DNA of 64,000 bases, from positions 1-64,000 of the IMG/VR virus record IMGVR_UViG_3300034200_001896; one strand, 5' to 3'. Below the pieces are notes generated by a model. That model worked only from the letters and a program-made list of their open reading frames with translations, ran no database searches and was not told the DNA's origin. This stretch comes from a virus. The position numbers were made by a program, and so were the translations under genes. Numbering within the stretch: position 1 is the first letter of the stretch; each line of letters begins with the position of its first letter. Of the stretch, positions 1 through 8,396 are shown piece after piece.

Positions 1-519
1 CGCAGCGGTGCGATGAATAATCTAATGGATAAAAGATTTACTGGATTAAAGCATTTCTGGTCTGCGGTTGTAGTAGACCGTCCAAAGAATGTTAAGAAGC
101 TACATGAAAACATTGACAAATATAAGCCTGAAGGAGATTTCACAACGGAAGAAACAATTGAAAATCTAACTTCACTTTCTGGTGTATATCCAATCAACCT
201 TGTTGTTGATGCAAAAACTCTAAAGAATATCGAAGATAAATATATTTCTCCGATTGGAGATTATGAACCAGCATTAGGGGAAGTTGTTTGGTTTATTCCT
301 CGCAAGATTACAGAAAAGAAAACAAAGAACGGAAAGATGTTTTGGATTCTTGAGACTACGGATATTACAAACAAGATTACAAACATTAAGTGTTGGGGAG
401 TAAATCCAGAAAAAGATAAGATTTGGCTTAACAGACCATATCTTGGTAAGTTACAGTACGATGAGACATGGGGATTTAGTACCAGAAGCATTAAGCACAC
501 ATTTAAACTTTTAGGATAA
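1..519 (+). CDS. DNA polymerase III alpha-like protein, C-terminal end (5' truncated by window)
   Basis: The reading frame is open from the first base. The first residues (RSGAMNNLMDKR) resemble the 'GAFD-L-R' segment that precedes the C-terminal OB-fold of bacterial DnaE proteins. The rest contains a K-x-G-K-M-F-W-I-L-E-T-T-D strand pair followed by an I-K-C-W-G strand, as expected for that OB-fold. A small protein starting at the ATG at 13 is the alternative. Inference: this is the tail of a phage replicative C-family polymerase; an epsilon-like exonuclease at 57.9 kb fits. Family assignment is moderate because the catalytic part lies outside the window. Confidence 0.6.
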   Translation, partial: RSGAMNNLMDKRFTGLKHFWSAVVVDRPKNVKKLHENIDKYKPEGDFTTEETIENLTSLSGVYPINLVVDAKTLKNIEDKYISPIGDYEPALGEVVWFIPRKITEKKTKNGKMFWILETTDITNKITNIKCWGVNPEKDKIWLNRPYLGKLQYDETWGFSTRSIKHTFKLLG

Positions 520-522
520 AAT

Positions 523-861
523 ATGACAGAACAAAGACCTTGGGGATATTATAAAATTTTAGAAGATGCCGATACGCATAAAGTTAAACGTATTTGTGTT
601 AATCCAAATCAGCGTTTAAGTTTGCAATCTCATGCAAAACGTGAAGAATTATGGATTGTATTAAAAGGTAGAGGTTATGTAACTTTAGATGATAAAGATA
701 TTTTAGTAATTCCCGGCTCTATTATACGTATACCATTAGGAGCAAAGCATCGTGTAAAAAACGATGGTGTGGAAGATTTAGAATTTATTGAAGTTCAAAC
801 AGGTAGTTATTTTGGCGAAGATGATATTGTTCGCTATAGCGATGATTATGGGAGAGCATAA
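523..861 (+). CDS. Cupin protein, type II mannose-6-phosphate isomerase-like
   Basis: A single cupin barrel of 112 residues. It starts with RPWGYY and has the metal-binding pattern H-x-K-R-x-E-E near residues 38-42 and G-A-K-H-R at about 84-88. This is the size and order of the C-terminal domain of ManC/AlgA-type phosphomannose isomerases. It sits 3 bases after the polymerase gene and next to a nucleotidyltransferase, a pairing seen in sugar-nucleotide pathways. Whether it isomerises a sugar or only binds one cannot be told from the sequence. Confidence 0.7.
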   Translation: MTEQRPWGYYKILEDADTHKVKRICVNPNQRLSLQSHAKREELWIVLKGRGYVTLDDKDILVIPGSIIRIPLGAKHRVKNDGVEDLEFIEVQTGSYFGEDDIVRYSDDYGRA

Positions 862-862
862 T

Positions 863-1258
863 ATGAAAATAGTAGCTGCTAGCGGTTATTTCAACCCTTT
901 ACACAAGGGTCACGTAGAATATCTAGAAAAAGCAAAATCACTAGGCGATAAGTTAGTTGTTATTGTTAATAGTGACCACCAACGAGCTTTAAAAGGCTCA
1001 AAAGAATTTATGAGTCAAGAAGAACGAATGATTATTGTTAAGGCTTTACGCTGTGTAGATGAAGTGATACTATCAGTTGATACGGATGCAACTGTTTGTG
1101 AAAGTTTGAGGTTAGTAAAACCGCATATTTTTGCTAAAGGTGGAGATAGATTTGCTAGTGAGATTCCAGAAGCAAAAGTATGTGATGAATTAGGCATTAC
1201 GATGGTAGATGGTTTAGGTAATAAAATTCAAAGCTCTTCATGGTTATTAGGAAAGTAA
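863..1258 (+). CDS. Cytidylyltransferase-like nucleotidyltransferase
   Basis: 131 residues, with the start chosen at the first ATG after the cupin gene stop. The N-terminus holds the HxGH signature (NPLHKGH, residues 12-18) of the nucleotidylyltransferase superfamily. A K-G-G-D-R motif near residue 93 and a final SSS segment match the RfaE/TagD-type small enzymes that join a nucleotide to a phosphorylated alcohol or sugar. Substrate unknown. The neighbouring cupin suggests a sugar-phosphate. Confidence 0.75.
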   Translation: MKIVAASGYFNPLHKGHVEYLEKAKSLGDKLVVIVNSDHQRALKGSKEFMSQEERMIIVKALRCVDEVILSVDTDATVCESLRLVKPHIFAKGGDRFASEIPEAKVCDELGITMVDGLGNKIQSSSWLLGK

Positions 1259-1259
1259 A

Positions 1260-1427
1260 ATGGAAGAAAAAGAAAAATGTTGCAGAGCACATCCCATGTA
1301 TGATACTCTAGCTTGTCAGCTAGAAAAAGGTCATGAAGGTCTACATAAAACCATGTTCCATTATGAAACATTAAAATGGGGTATTCCAACATACGAAGAA
1401 TTATATGATAGCAAAAGGACTAAATAA
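1260..1427 (+). CDS. Small Cys/His-rich protein, 55 aa
   Basis: The ATG overlaps the end of the preceding gene by a few bases and its stop overlaps the start of dut (TAATG), so it is translationally packed between two real genes. It has C-C-R-A-H, a later C, and two H-E/H-K positions that could bind a metal. No family recognised. Confidence 0.6.
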   Translation: MEEKEKCCRAHPMYDTLACQLEKGHEGLHKTMFHYETLKWGIPTYEELYDSKRTK

Positions 1428-1867
1428 TGATTAAACTACAATGCAAGAAGCTAACTGAAACTGCAAAACTACCATCAAAAGCACATACAGAAGATGCAGC
1501 TTATGATTTGTTTGCGGACATTCCATCAGGTCATATTTATATTCCGTCTGGTCAAACAAGAATTGTTCAAACAGGTATGGCTATTATGCCCCCGTTGGGA
1601 TGGAGTTGCGATATTCGTGGTCGAAGTGGAATGTCCAGTAAAGGTAAACTAGTAGCACTTGGTTTAGTGGATGCTTATTATACTGGTCCTTGGGGTATTA
1701 TTCTTTATAACAGCACACCAGAAACAATTGAAATTAATCATCATGATAAGATTGCTCAGTTTACAGTAAATCGTGTTAACGATAGCGTATTAGATTTAGT
1801 TAATGATTTTGATATTCCATCTAATACTAGAGGTGAGGGCGGTTTTGGCAGTACAGGGCATAAATAA
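1427..1867 (+). CDS. dut: dUTPase (deoxyuridine 5'-triphosphate nucleotidohydrolase)
   Basis: Hydrolyses dUTP to dUMP and pyrophosphate, keeping uracil out of DNA and feeding dTMP synthesis. All five trimeric dUTPase motifs are readable in order: DAAYDLFA (motif 1), RGRSGMSSKG (2), GLVDAYYTGPW (3, with the catalytic Asp), DKIAQF (4) and RGEGGFGSTG (5, the glycine-rich lid). At 146 residues it is the normal length. Stop and next start share the TAATG overlap. Confidence 0.95.
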   Translation: MIKLQCKKLTETAKLPSKAHTEDAAYDLFADIPSGHIYIPSGQTRIVQTGMAIMPPLGWSCDIRGRSGMSSKGKLVALGLVDAYYTGPWGIILYNSTPETIEINHHDKIAQFTVNRVNDSVLDLVNDFDIPSNTRGEGGFGSTGHK

Positions 1868-2115
1868 TGGCATACCAAATTGGTGAATTGATTCTATTCC
1901 ATGATTCCGAAGGAAATGTAGATGATACTGCTATAGTATTAGGTAGCCGAATAATGATGCATTCAGAACATTATTATCCAGCGCATGCTAGTGAATTAAT
2001 TTACAAGATTCACTTAACGGAAGATGGACGTACTCTAGAATATCCCGAACATCATTTACGAATGAGAGCAAGTAGTAGAAAAGAATACGAGGATAAATAT
2101 GGGTTCAAGAAGTAA
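1867..2115 (+). CDS. Small protein, distant EW-family member
   Basis: 82 residues. The order Y-Q-I-G-E-L-I-L-F, then A-I-V-L-G-S, then Y-K-I-H-L, then an R-x-x-Y-x-x-K tail matches the layout of the EW family, but without the E-W pair. Overlaps dut by one base and the next gene by 17 bases. Function unknown. Confidence 0.65.
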   Translation: MAYQIGELILFHDSEGNVDDTAIVLGSRIMMHSEHYYPAHASELIYKIHLTEDGRTLEYPEHHLRMRASSRKEYEDKYGFKK

Positions 2116-2350
2116 GACGGGTAATAAAAAGAAAAAACTTGAAAACAAAATGGCTCAACAGGCTGCGCTTATTTTACAAATACCAGACAAATGTAAAACT
2201 TGTGGAGAACCATTTGACAAAAAGAACAAAATGATGGTAATGTCATGGTTCGTAGAAGTTTATAATGAACAAAAGCGTGTAGATTTATATTGTCCAAAAT
2301 GCAACGAAGATAGGAACAAACATGAAACTTCAAGAAACGCTAGCATTTGA
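2099..2350 (+). CDS. Small zinc-ribbon protein
   Basis: A lysine-rich N-terminus is followed by C-K-T-C-G-E-P-F and, about 40 residues later, Y-C-P-K-C, a four-cysteine zinc ribbon. The start has GAGG upstream. It overlaps the next gene by 29 bases. Function unknown; nucleic-acid binding is plausible. Confidence 0.65.
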   Translation: MGSRSKTGNKKKKLENKMAQQAALILQIPDKCKTCGEPFDKKNKMMVMSWFVEVYNEQKRVDLYCPKCNEDRNKHETSRNASI

Positions 2351-3350
2351 TGATGTCTTACTAGTACCACAATATTCTGATATAGATTCTAGAAAACAAA
2401 CAGATATTTCTTCTTATCTTGATGATACAATCAAGTTACAAATTCCCATTATCTCAAGTCCTATGGATACTGTCACTGGTGAAGCAATGGCATGTGAATT
2501 AAGTATTCTTGGCGGTTTGGGGATTATTCATAGGTATAACACTCCAGACCAACAGGCTGACATGGTTAAATATTGTAAAGATAATATGGCCGGTTCAGTT
2601 GGTGCAGCAATTGGGTCTACTGGAGATTTTCTTGAAAGAACAGAAAAGCTATTAAACGCTGGTGTTAATGTCCTATGTGTAGATGTAGCTCACGGCGACC
2701 ATATATCGGTGAAGAATGCTATTGCTGCTATAAGAGCAAAGTTTGGTTACAAAATTCACATAATGGCAGGAAATGTGGCCACCAAAGAAGCTTTTGAACG
2801 TTTGTCAGATTGGGGTGCAGATAGCATACGTGTTGGTGTTGGAGGTGGCAGTATTTGCAGCACAAGAATTCAGACAGGTCACGGCGTTCCAACTTTCTGG
2901 TCTGTCTCAGAATGTTCTAATACATCCAAGAGGGCAAGATTGATTGCAGATGGTGGTATTAAAACATCTGGCGATATTGTTAAATCTCTTGCCGTAGGAG
3001 CCGACTTTGTTATGTTGGGTTCTATGTTAGCTGGTACCGATGTGTCACCGGGAGATATTTTTGAAGAGAACGGTAAACAATATAAAGTTTATCGTGGCAT
3101 GGCTAGCAAGGAAGCCCAAATGGATTGGAAGGGAAGCTATTCCAGCTTTGAAGGCGTAACTTCTAAAGTACTTTATAAAGGACATTTACCTAATATACTT
3201 GACGACATTACAAGAAACATTAGAAGCGGTCTTTCCTATAGTGGCGCTAAAAATTTGATTGAACTACGTGCTAAAGCCAAATTTATTAAACAATCTAATG
3301 CTGCTCAAATTGAAAGCTCTCCACATATTTTAATTAAAAATGGAAAATAA
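2322..3350 (+). CDS. IMP dehydrogenase / GMP reductase family enzyme without CBS domains
   Basis: A TIM-barrel oxidoreductase of 342 residues. Visible motifs are SSPMDTVT, GGLGIIHRY, the catalytic loop GGGSICSTR with the nucleophile at Cys179, IADGGI, MLGSMLAG, the YRGM segment, and the C-terminal SGLSYSGA. The CBS regulatory pair of bacterial GuaB (about 485 residues) is absent, and the length fits GMP reductase (about 345). IMPDH makes XMP from IMP and GMPR returns GMP to IMP; the sequence by eye does not decide between them. Either alters the purine pool together with the PurA/PurZ-like enzyme at 27.6 kb. Confidence 0.85.
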   Translation: MKLQETLAFDDVLLVPQYSDIDSRKQTDISSYLDDTIKLQIPIISSPMDTVTGEAMACELSILGGLGIIHRYNTPDQQADMVKYCKDNMAGSVGAAIGSTGDFLERTEKLLNAGVNVLCVDVAHGDHISVKNAIAAIRAKFGYKIHIMAGNVATKEAFERLSDWGADSIRVGVGGGSICSTRIQTGHGVPTFWSVSECSNTSKRARLIADGGIKTSGDIVKSLAVGADFVMLGSMLAGTDVSPGDIFEENGKQYKVYRGMASKEAQMDWKGSYSSFEGVTSKVLYKGHLPNILDDITRNIRSGLSYSGAKNLIELRAKAKFIKQSNAAQIESSPHILIKNGK

Positions 3351-3654
3351 TGGTAAAAAATTAGTTTTTAATATCGATGAAGACATACATGCACGTTTTA
3401 AGATTGCTTTATATTACGACCGTATGGGTCAATCAACGTTTATTAAACATATTATTGCGGGTTATTTAACTAACAACAAACATTTACGCAATTTTATGGA
3501 TGAAGTATTAGCTGAAAAACTGAGTAAAGCTAAAAAACGTAATAGAGCCAGAGACAGAAAAGAAGAAAAGCAAACAATAAACGATTTTGCTCTAAATGAA
3601 CAAGAAATACAGAATATATTTGACCTAATAGAAAGCGAGAATCCAGATTTATGA
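3340..3654 (+). CDS. Putative ribbon-helix-helix DNA-binding protein
   Basis: Residues 6-45 read as a short strand (KLVFNI) followed by two helices (EDIHARFKIALYYDR and STFIKHIIAGYL), the layout of a ribbon-helix-helix fold. A basic, charged linker and an acidic tail follow. Overlaps its neighbours on both sides. A transcriptional role is inferred only from fold and from the sigma-like protein next door. Confidence 0.5.
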   Translation: MENNGKKLVFNIDEDIHARFKIALYYDRMGQSTFIKHIIAGYLTNNKHLRNFMDEVLAEKLSKAKKRNRARDRKEEKQTINDFALNEQEIQNIFDLIESENPDL

Positions 3655-3893
3655 GTCATTTTAAAAGTTGCGTACAGGCTTGCCAAAAATTGAACGTTTC
3701 ATGCCCAAACAAAGAATGTAGGCAATGGATAAAATACGAAGAAGACTTAAATTGTGCACTAATTACAGTGGAAAAAAACGATAAGATGACACTTCGTGAT
3801 GTAGCCAAAAGACTAAATTATAGTTTTGTACGTGTAAAGCAGATAGAAGAAAGCGCTTTAGAAAAAATGAATAAAAGATTAAGCAAATTATAG
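3651..3893 (+). CDS. Sigma-factor region-4-like protein
   Basis: The C-terminal half (MTLRDVAKRLNYSFVRVKQI and following EESALEKM) matches the helix-turn-helix of sigma70 region 4, which reads the -35 box (compare 'LREVGKRLG-S-RVRQIE-KAL'). The N-terminal half has C-x5-C-x7-C-x4-C spacing with C-P-N-K-E-C-R-Q-W, a possible zinc site. At 80 residues it lacks region 2, so alone it is not a complete sigma. It could be a phage-specific late sigma partner or an appropriator of host RNA polymerase. Confidence 0.65.
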   Translation: MSHFKSCVQACQKLNVSCPNKECRQWIKYEEDLNCALITVEKNDKMTLRDVAKRLNYSFVRVKQIEESALEKMNKRLSKL

Positions 3894-3981
3894 TAAAAGT
3901 CATAGATTTATGTACTTTTTGAAGTTAAGTTGACTATTTATTTTAAATTTGTGTTCAACAAATTATTTTAGGAGATAATAC
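3894..3981 (+). promoter_or_regulatory. AT-rich intergenic leader before the acidic protein
   Basis: 88 bases without a gene. It contains GACTATTTATTTTAAATT, vaguely like the GACTACTTATGTATT element at 15.2 kb, and an AGGAG ribosome binding site before the ATG at 3982. No clear sigma70 promoter is visible. Confidence 0.3.
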
Positions 3982-4872
3982 ATGAGCAAAAAACAATTAT
4001 TAAACGAATCTGAGATTCGTCGTTTTATGAAGTTAGCCAATCTTGAGCCTTTAACCAAGGCCGTAGTAACAGAAATGGCTGCTGTTAATCAAATTCCACA
4101 AGACACTCGCCGTCCAGAAACAGGCATGCAACAAGAAATGATGGGACAGGAAAACGAAGCAGAAGGTCTTTCTATGGAAGCTGAAGATGCTATGGAAGTA
4201 GAGGTAGGCGAAGAAGCAGAGCCAGAAAAACAAGCTGCTTTCGAAGCAGCTGTTAAAGCCTTGGCAGATGCTATGGGCATTGAAGTGGAATTAGAAGGTT
4301 CTGGTGAAGAAGGTGAAGCTGGCGAAGAAATGCCCGACTTAGATATGGGTGGCGAAGAAGAAGCAGGTGAAGAAGAGGCAGGCCAAGAAGAAGCTGGCGA
4401 AGAAGAAAAAGAAGAAATGGATGAAGCTAAAAAAGAAGAAGGCGAAGAAGAATTAGATGAAGCTAAAAAAGATGATGAAGACGAAGAAGAAAAGCAAGAT
4501 GAAAGCAAGAAACTTTCTGAAGATTCTCTCGTAGAAGCAGTATTAGCTCGCGTAACTGCTCGCTTAGTTGCCGAAGCAAAGAAAAAGAAAATGTCTGCCA
4601 AAGAAAAGATGAAGATGAAGGCAAAAGAAAAGAAGGCAGAAAAGAAAGAAGTTGTAGAAGAAGCTACTGATTCAAAGGGTGGTGGTCCATTGTTAAGCAA
4701 GGGTGGCAATAAGCATGACGTATGGAAGGGCCACGCTGACATGGCATATGCTAAAGGCAAAGAAGGTAAAGGTGGTCACCAAATGGAAGACCTAGCTGCC
4801 AAAGCAGAACACACTGTAACACACGGTGGTAAAAACCTTGCAACATTAGGTGGTAACAAGAAGAAAGTATAA
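3982..4872 (+). CDS. Acidic, Glu-rich protein; putative internal head or scaffold-type protein
   Basis: 296 residues. The N-terminus MSKKQLLNESEIRRFMKLAN ends its first helix in L-x-N-E, as in several suspected virion proteins of this genome. Residues about 60-180 are a long E/G/A-rich acidic tract with E-E-A-G-E-E repeats. A K/E-rich helical stretch and a basic, Gly-rich tail (LSKGGNK, HGGKNLATLGG) follow. Similar N-termini are known in marine T4-like phages. A core or internal head role is inferred from composition only. Followed by a Rho-independent terminator. Confidence 0.6.
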   Translation: MSKKQLLNESEIRRFMKLANLEPLTKAVVTEMAAVNQIPQDTRRPETGMQQEMMGQENEAEGLSMEAEDAMEVEVGEEAEPEKQAAFEAAVKALADAMGIEVELEGSGEEGEAGEEMPDLDMGGEEEAGEEEAGQEEAGEEEKEEMDEAKKEEGEEELDEAKKDDEDEEEKQDESKKLSEDSLVEAVLARVTARLVAEAKKKKMSAKEKMKMKAKEKKAEKKEVVEEATDSKGGGPLLSKGGNKHDVWKGHADMAYAKGKEGKGGHQMEDLAAKAEHTVTHGGKNLATLGGNKKKV

Positions 4873-4902
4873 TAGATAGTCATAGTATTATTTCCTAAAG
4901 CT

Positions 4903-4940
4903 CACCGGCATATCCCGTAAAAAGGTGTGCCGGTGTTTTA
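4903..4940 (+). terminator. Rho-independent terminator
   Basis: Stem CACCGGCA / TGCCGGTG with a 17-base loop, followed by TTTTA. It separates the acidic protein from the next small gene. Confidence 0.75.
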
Positions 4941-4957
4941 GGTTTAAGGATAAAACA

Positions 4958-5230
4958 ATGCAAATTTCCAAAAAACAATTAAAAGACATCATTGCAGAAG
5001 AAATGGAAACCGTTTCTAATGAAAAAGATACCGTAGAAACTCTATTAGAAGGTTATGCAGCCGATTATGATGCTAATGAAACCACGGTTTCTAAAGAAGC
5101 ACTAATTGACTTTCTAAATGTTCTAGAAGAAGGCACGATTCCATTAGAAGCTTTTCAAGCATTCATGGAAAACATGCCAGAACAAACTGTTACTGGTATA
5201 TTAAGTGAAGTTGTAGAAACAGAAGAATAA
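4958..5230 (+). CDS. Small acidic protein with CTS-like N-terminus
   Basis: 90 residues; start chosen at the ATG preceded by TTTAAGGA. The first residues, MQISKKQLKDIIAEEME, carry the I-x-E ending that resembles T4 capsid-targeting sequences (MKTYQEFIAEA). The rest is acidic and helical. No family recognised. It is a single-gene unit between two hairpins. Confidence 0.6.
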   Translation: MQISKKQLKDIIAEEMETVSNEKDTVETLLEGYAADYDANETTVSKEALIDFLNVLEEGTIPLEAFQAFMENMPEQTVTGILSEVVETEE

Positions 5231-5240
5231 AATACTTGTT

Positions 5241-5284
5241 AAAACCCACTCTTCCTTTTGTTATTATAGGATGTAGTGGGTTTT
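5241..5284 (+). terminator. Inverted repeat, terminator-like, long loop
   Basis: AAAACCCACT and AGTGGGTTTT are perfectly complementary 10-base arms separated by 24 bases. The U-run is part of the right arm. It follows the 4958 gene directly. Confidence 0.6.
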
Positions 5285-5303
5285 GTGTATCTAAAGGATA
5301 TAT

Positions 5304-5675
5304 ATGAATTTTTTTTATTTCTGTATGGGGTTTCTTTTTTGTGGTTTTTTATTTGAAATTTTAAAAGCATTTTCCATAAAAGAATCTTTTATAATTGTTG
5401 AAAAACAATTTTTGCTTGGTGCAATGTATCTTATACAGTTTAAATATCATGCTATTCAGATATTGGAATTATCTTATGCAGAAGCAGCAGAAACAAAACC
5501 AGAGAAGGCAGAAGAATGCAAAGTAGTAGTTGCTAAAATACATGAAAAGTTTAATAGTTTTGGAGATACATGGGTAAAGAATTTTATTGCATTATTACCA
5601 TATAAAACAGAATATAATGATTGGAATTCTGCGATACTATATGTTGAGCGACTAATTAATAAAGATAAAGGCTAA
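5304..5675 (+). CDS. Protein with one N-terminal membrane segment
   Basis: 123 residues. Residues 1-25 (FFYFCMGFLFCGFLFEIL) form a hydrophobic helix; the remainder is soluble, helical and charged. No signal-peptidase site is evident, so it is likely a membrane anchor. Function unknown. Confidence 0.6.
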   Translation: MNFFYFCMGFLFCGFLFEILKAFSIKESFIIVEKQFLLGAMYLIQFKYHAIQILELSYAEAAETKPEKAEECKVVVAKIHEKFNSFGDTWVKNFIALLPYKTEYNDWNSAILYVERLINKDKG

Positions 5676-5686
5676 GGCTTAACAAC

Positions 5687-5992
5687 ATGAGTATGGCAAT
5701 TATGATGGATGATAAAGATAAAGAACTATTATTAAAAGAGATATTGAAAAAATATCTAAAAAAAGAAGATAATATTTATCTCTCAGAAAGGCTATTTATT
5801 GCAAAATCAGTTTTAAATTGGATTTTTGAAAATAGCAAACATCCTAATGTTATTAAGCTTTATGTAAAAGATTTGGAAAAATATTTAAACGGCGAGATGG
5901 ATTTAAAATGGATTAATGGCATAATTACCAAAAAATCCAAGAAAGAAAACAAAAATGATAACAAGAAAACAAAAGACACAAAAGAAGAATAA
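5687..5992 (+). CDS. Hypothetical Lys-rich protein
   Basis: 101 residues, helical, with leucines at regular spacing and a very Lys/Asn-rich tail. It ends a few bases before the clpP start. No family recognised. Confidence 0.5.
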   Translation: MSMAIMMDDKDKELLLKEILKKYLKKEDNIYLSERLFIAKSVLNWIFENSKHPNVIKLYVKDLEKYLNGEMDLKWINGIITKKSKKENKNDNKKTKDTKEE

Positions 5993-5999
5993 AACAGGT

Positions 6000-6623
6000 A
6001 TGCCAGAAAATCCTAAAATTGAACATTTAGAAAAATTGCTTGATGTACCTATGTTTCAGATAGAACAAGCTTCTGCTGAGCCTATGAGAGTTGTTGGACT
6101 TTTTGGTGATGTAAATGAACAAACTTGTGCAGATGTGGTACAAAATCTATTAGTATTAAGCAAACAAGGAGAGATTCCAAAGGATGAACGTAAGGATAAA
6201 TATACACACCCGCCTATTGAATTTTATCTTAATACACATGGTGGAAGTGCCAGCGATATGTTTGCGATTTATGATATGATGCGCAATGCAAAAAAGAATT
6301 GTGAAATTCACACAATAGGTATTGGTAAAATAATGAGTGCTGGTGTTTTGCTATTAGCAGCAGGCACAAAAGGTAAGCGTAAAATTGGCTCTAATGCACG
6401 TGTTATGATTCATTCAGTTTTGGGCGGTAGCGAAGGCCCGTTATTTAATCTTGAAAATGAAATGAACGAAATACGTTTCGTTCAAGAAAAATACAGCAAA
6501 GCATTAACACGTGAAACAAATCTTACTGCAAAAGCAATGAAAGATTTATTAGAGAAGCACGTTAACATTTATTTATCAGCTGAAGAAGCAGTTAAATATG
6601 GAATTGCAGACGAGGTATTCTAA
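6000..6623 (+). CDS. clpP: ClpP-like serine protease subunit with Asn replacing the triad Asp
   Basis: 207 residues. Motifs: FYLNTHGG (oxyanion strand), GIGKIMSAG with Ser113, MIHS with His138, and the C-terminal YLSAEEAVKYGIADEV. In E. coli ClpP the third triad residue is the Asp in ERDRFLSA; aligning leftward from LSA places Asn189 (HVNIYLS) at that position. The upstream in-frame ATG at 5955 would add a basic extension overlapping the previous gene; 6000 is preferred. Phage ClpP homologues are known; processing of virion proteins is one suggested role. Activity with Asn is uncertain. Confidence 0.85.
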   Translation: MPENPKIEHLEKLLDVPMFQIEQASAEPMRVVGLFGDVNEQTCADVVQNLLVLSKQGEIPKDERKDKYTHPPIEFYLNTHGGSASDMFAIYDMMRNAKKNCEIHTIGIGKIMSAGVLLLAAGTKGKRKIGSNARVMIHSVLGGSEGPLFNLENEMNEIRFVQEKYSKALTRETNLTAKAMKDLLEKHVNIYLSAEEAVKYGIADEVF

Positions 6624-6624
6624 A

Positions 6625-8388
6625 GTGTCAGACAAATTAGAGAAATTAATAGAAAGTTTTTTTGCTAATCAAGAAAATATATTTGGTGTTGAACAAATTG
6701 ATAAACTCATCAAAGAGGCTGTTTTGGAAGAAGCTGTTTTTACTTATGAAAAAATGGCAGAGCCAAAATATTTTAACGCTTGGGTAGAGAGAATACAAAA
6801 AGGCGAACCATTTACAATAGAAATAGGAACTGAAAAATCAGAAATTATTATTTCTCCTGAGTTTGCTGACGTGCTAGAATCTACTAATGGTGATGAAGAG
6901 CAGCTTAAAAAAATATTTAAACCTTTAGGTAGATATATACCTGTCATACCGGCTACTGATGGAAAAAAATATTCTATTAATCAAATAAGTAAAGAAACTT
7001 TTACCGGTAAAAAAGGTGCTGGAGAAGTATCGCTTAAAGGTGATACCAATATCAAAGAAGGATTGGTTTGTTATTTTTATACTTTAGATAATTCTATCTT
7101 AGATAAAATAGAACAAAAAATAATCAAAAATGCAAATGTTAAGCTTAATTTGGAATATGGAATTTCTGCTAATTCTTCCTTAGTAGGCGATTTGGCGTCT
7201 AATAAACTAAAGGCATCAATTGATTATTTAAGTAATCAAGCAATTTCTAAAGAAGAAAAAGCTACTTATCTAAATGCTCTATCTTGCGCTAGAACAATAA
7301 AAAACATTTCCGATGGTGAAATAATAGATAGAGGAACCCTTTTTAATGAAATAAGAAATGTTGGCAGCGCTTTAACGCAACAACCACCTGATAAATGGTG
7401 CCCCGGTGATGTTTATTTGTATAAAAAGGAAAATATTGCTGCCATTAAACAAATTGTTTCAAGGTCTTCAAGTGATAAAACGGTTGTTAATGTAGTAAAT
7501 AAAGGCAAAATAATGAAAGTAGGCATTAATTCTCTTTTTGACGAAGACATGCCTTTGATTAAAGCAGTTTCTTTAAAAGAACAAGATGCTCAGCACGGCA
7601 GGGCAACAAGTTTTATAACAGCTAAAAATATTAAAGGCGAAGAAATTACTAAATATGAAATGCCAGAAAAGCAAGCAAAATTATTAATTAAATTACAAAA
7701 TATTAAAAAAGGCGCAGATGCATTAAAGAAATCTGGAAAATTAGTTAACAAGGAAGATGAATTAATTAATTTGGCAACAAAAACTCCTGATATCACTAAA
7801 ATTGATGAAGAAAAAAATAATAAGATTCTAAAGCAAATTGACGAATTGATAACTTATTATCAATCTTCTTACGAAAACGAAAAACAACAATTTATTAAAT
7901 CTTTAGGAGATAAAAAATACGGTATTGGTAAAATAGAAACAGCTTCTAGTAGAGCGGAAAGAGAATTGGATAGATTTGAAAAATTATTTTTCTTAGCAAG
8001 TAAAGAAGCATGCTATAAATTTATGAATAATTTTTTAATTAATTTTGAAAAGTTAAAAAATATTAGTGATACTATGAAACAATACTATAATCCGTTCTTA
8101 GCGTTGACTGCTTATGGAGTAGCACTTACTGGCTTTAATCCGTCCTTCTATAAAGTTAAAGCTTCAAAAGATGGTAAGCCAACAGAACCTTCGTTATTTC
8201 AAGGAAGAAATACTCTTTCTATGTCTTCTGAAGCGGTTACAATTATAGATACAAAAAATAAAGCTGGCTTCCTGTTTGAATTCGTTACCAAGATGGGTGA
8301 AAAGCTATACGTTACTCGTCTAGATACACGTTTTGATAAGGGAGTAAATATATCAGTACAAGTAGATGAATTCAAAGAAACAAATTAA
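6625..8388 (+). CDS. Large protein with PD-(D/E)XK-nuclease-like motifs, function unknown
   Basis: 587 residues from the GTG one base after the clpP stop, which has GAGG nine bases upstream. An alternative ATG at 6598 overlaps clpP. The middle contains N-E-I-R-N-V-G, then D-K-W-C-P-G-D-V-Y-L-Y, then F-D-E-D-M-P-L-I-K-A-V-S-L-K-E. This E...D...SLK order is seen in phage nuclease-like proteins of the PD-(D/E)XK fold. The C-terminal 200 residues are helical, then beta-rich. Nuclease activity is inferred, not shown. Confidence 0.5.
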   Translation: MSDKLEKLIESFFANQENIFGVEQIDKLIKEAVLEEAVFTYEKMAEPKYFNAWVERIQKGEPFTIEIGTEKSEIIISPEFADVLESTNGDEEQLKKIFKPLGRYIPVIPATDGKKYSINQISKETFTGKKGAGEVSLKGDTNIKEGLVCYFYTLDNSILDKIEQKIIKNANVKLNLEYGISANSSLVGDLASNKLKASIDYLSNQAISKEEKATYLNALSCARTIKNISDGEIIDRGTLFNEIRNVGSALTQQPPDKWCPGDVYLYKKENIAAIKQIVSRSSSDKTVVNVVNKGKIMKVGINSLFDEDMPLIKAVSLKEQDAQHGRATSFITAKNIKGEEITKYEMPEKQAKLLIKLQNIKKGADALKKSGKLVNKEDELINLATKTPDITKIDEEKNNKILKQIDELITYYQSSYENEKQQFIKSLGDKKYGIGKIETASSRAERELDRFEKLFFLASKEACYKFMNNFLINFEKLKNISDTMKQYYNPFLALTAYGVALTGFNPSFYKVKASKDGKPTEPSLFQGRNTLSMSSEAVTIIDTKNKAGFLFEFVTKMGEKLYVTRLDTRFDKGVNISVQVDEFKETN

Positions 8389-8396
8389 TTATAAAA

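Noticed and set aside
4089-4760. 223-residue open frame on the minus strand
   Set aside because: Ser/Phe-rich mirror of the Glu/Lys-rich coding strand of the 3982 gene; no start signal or family.
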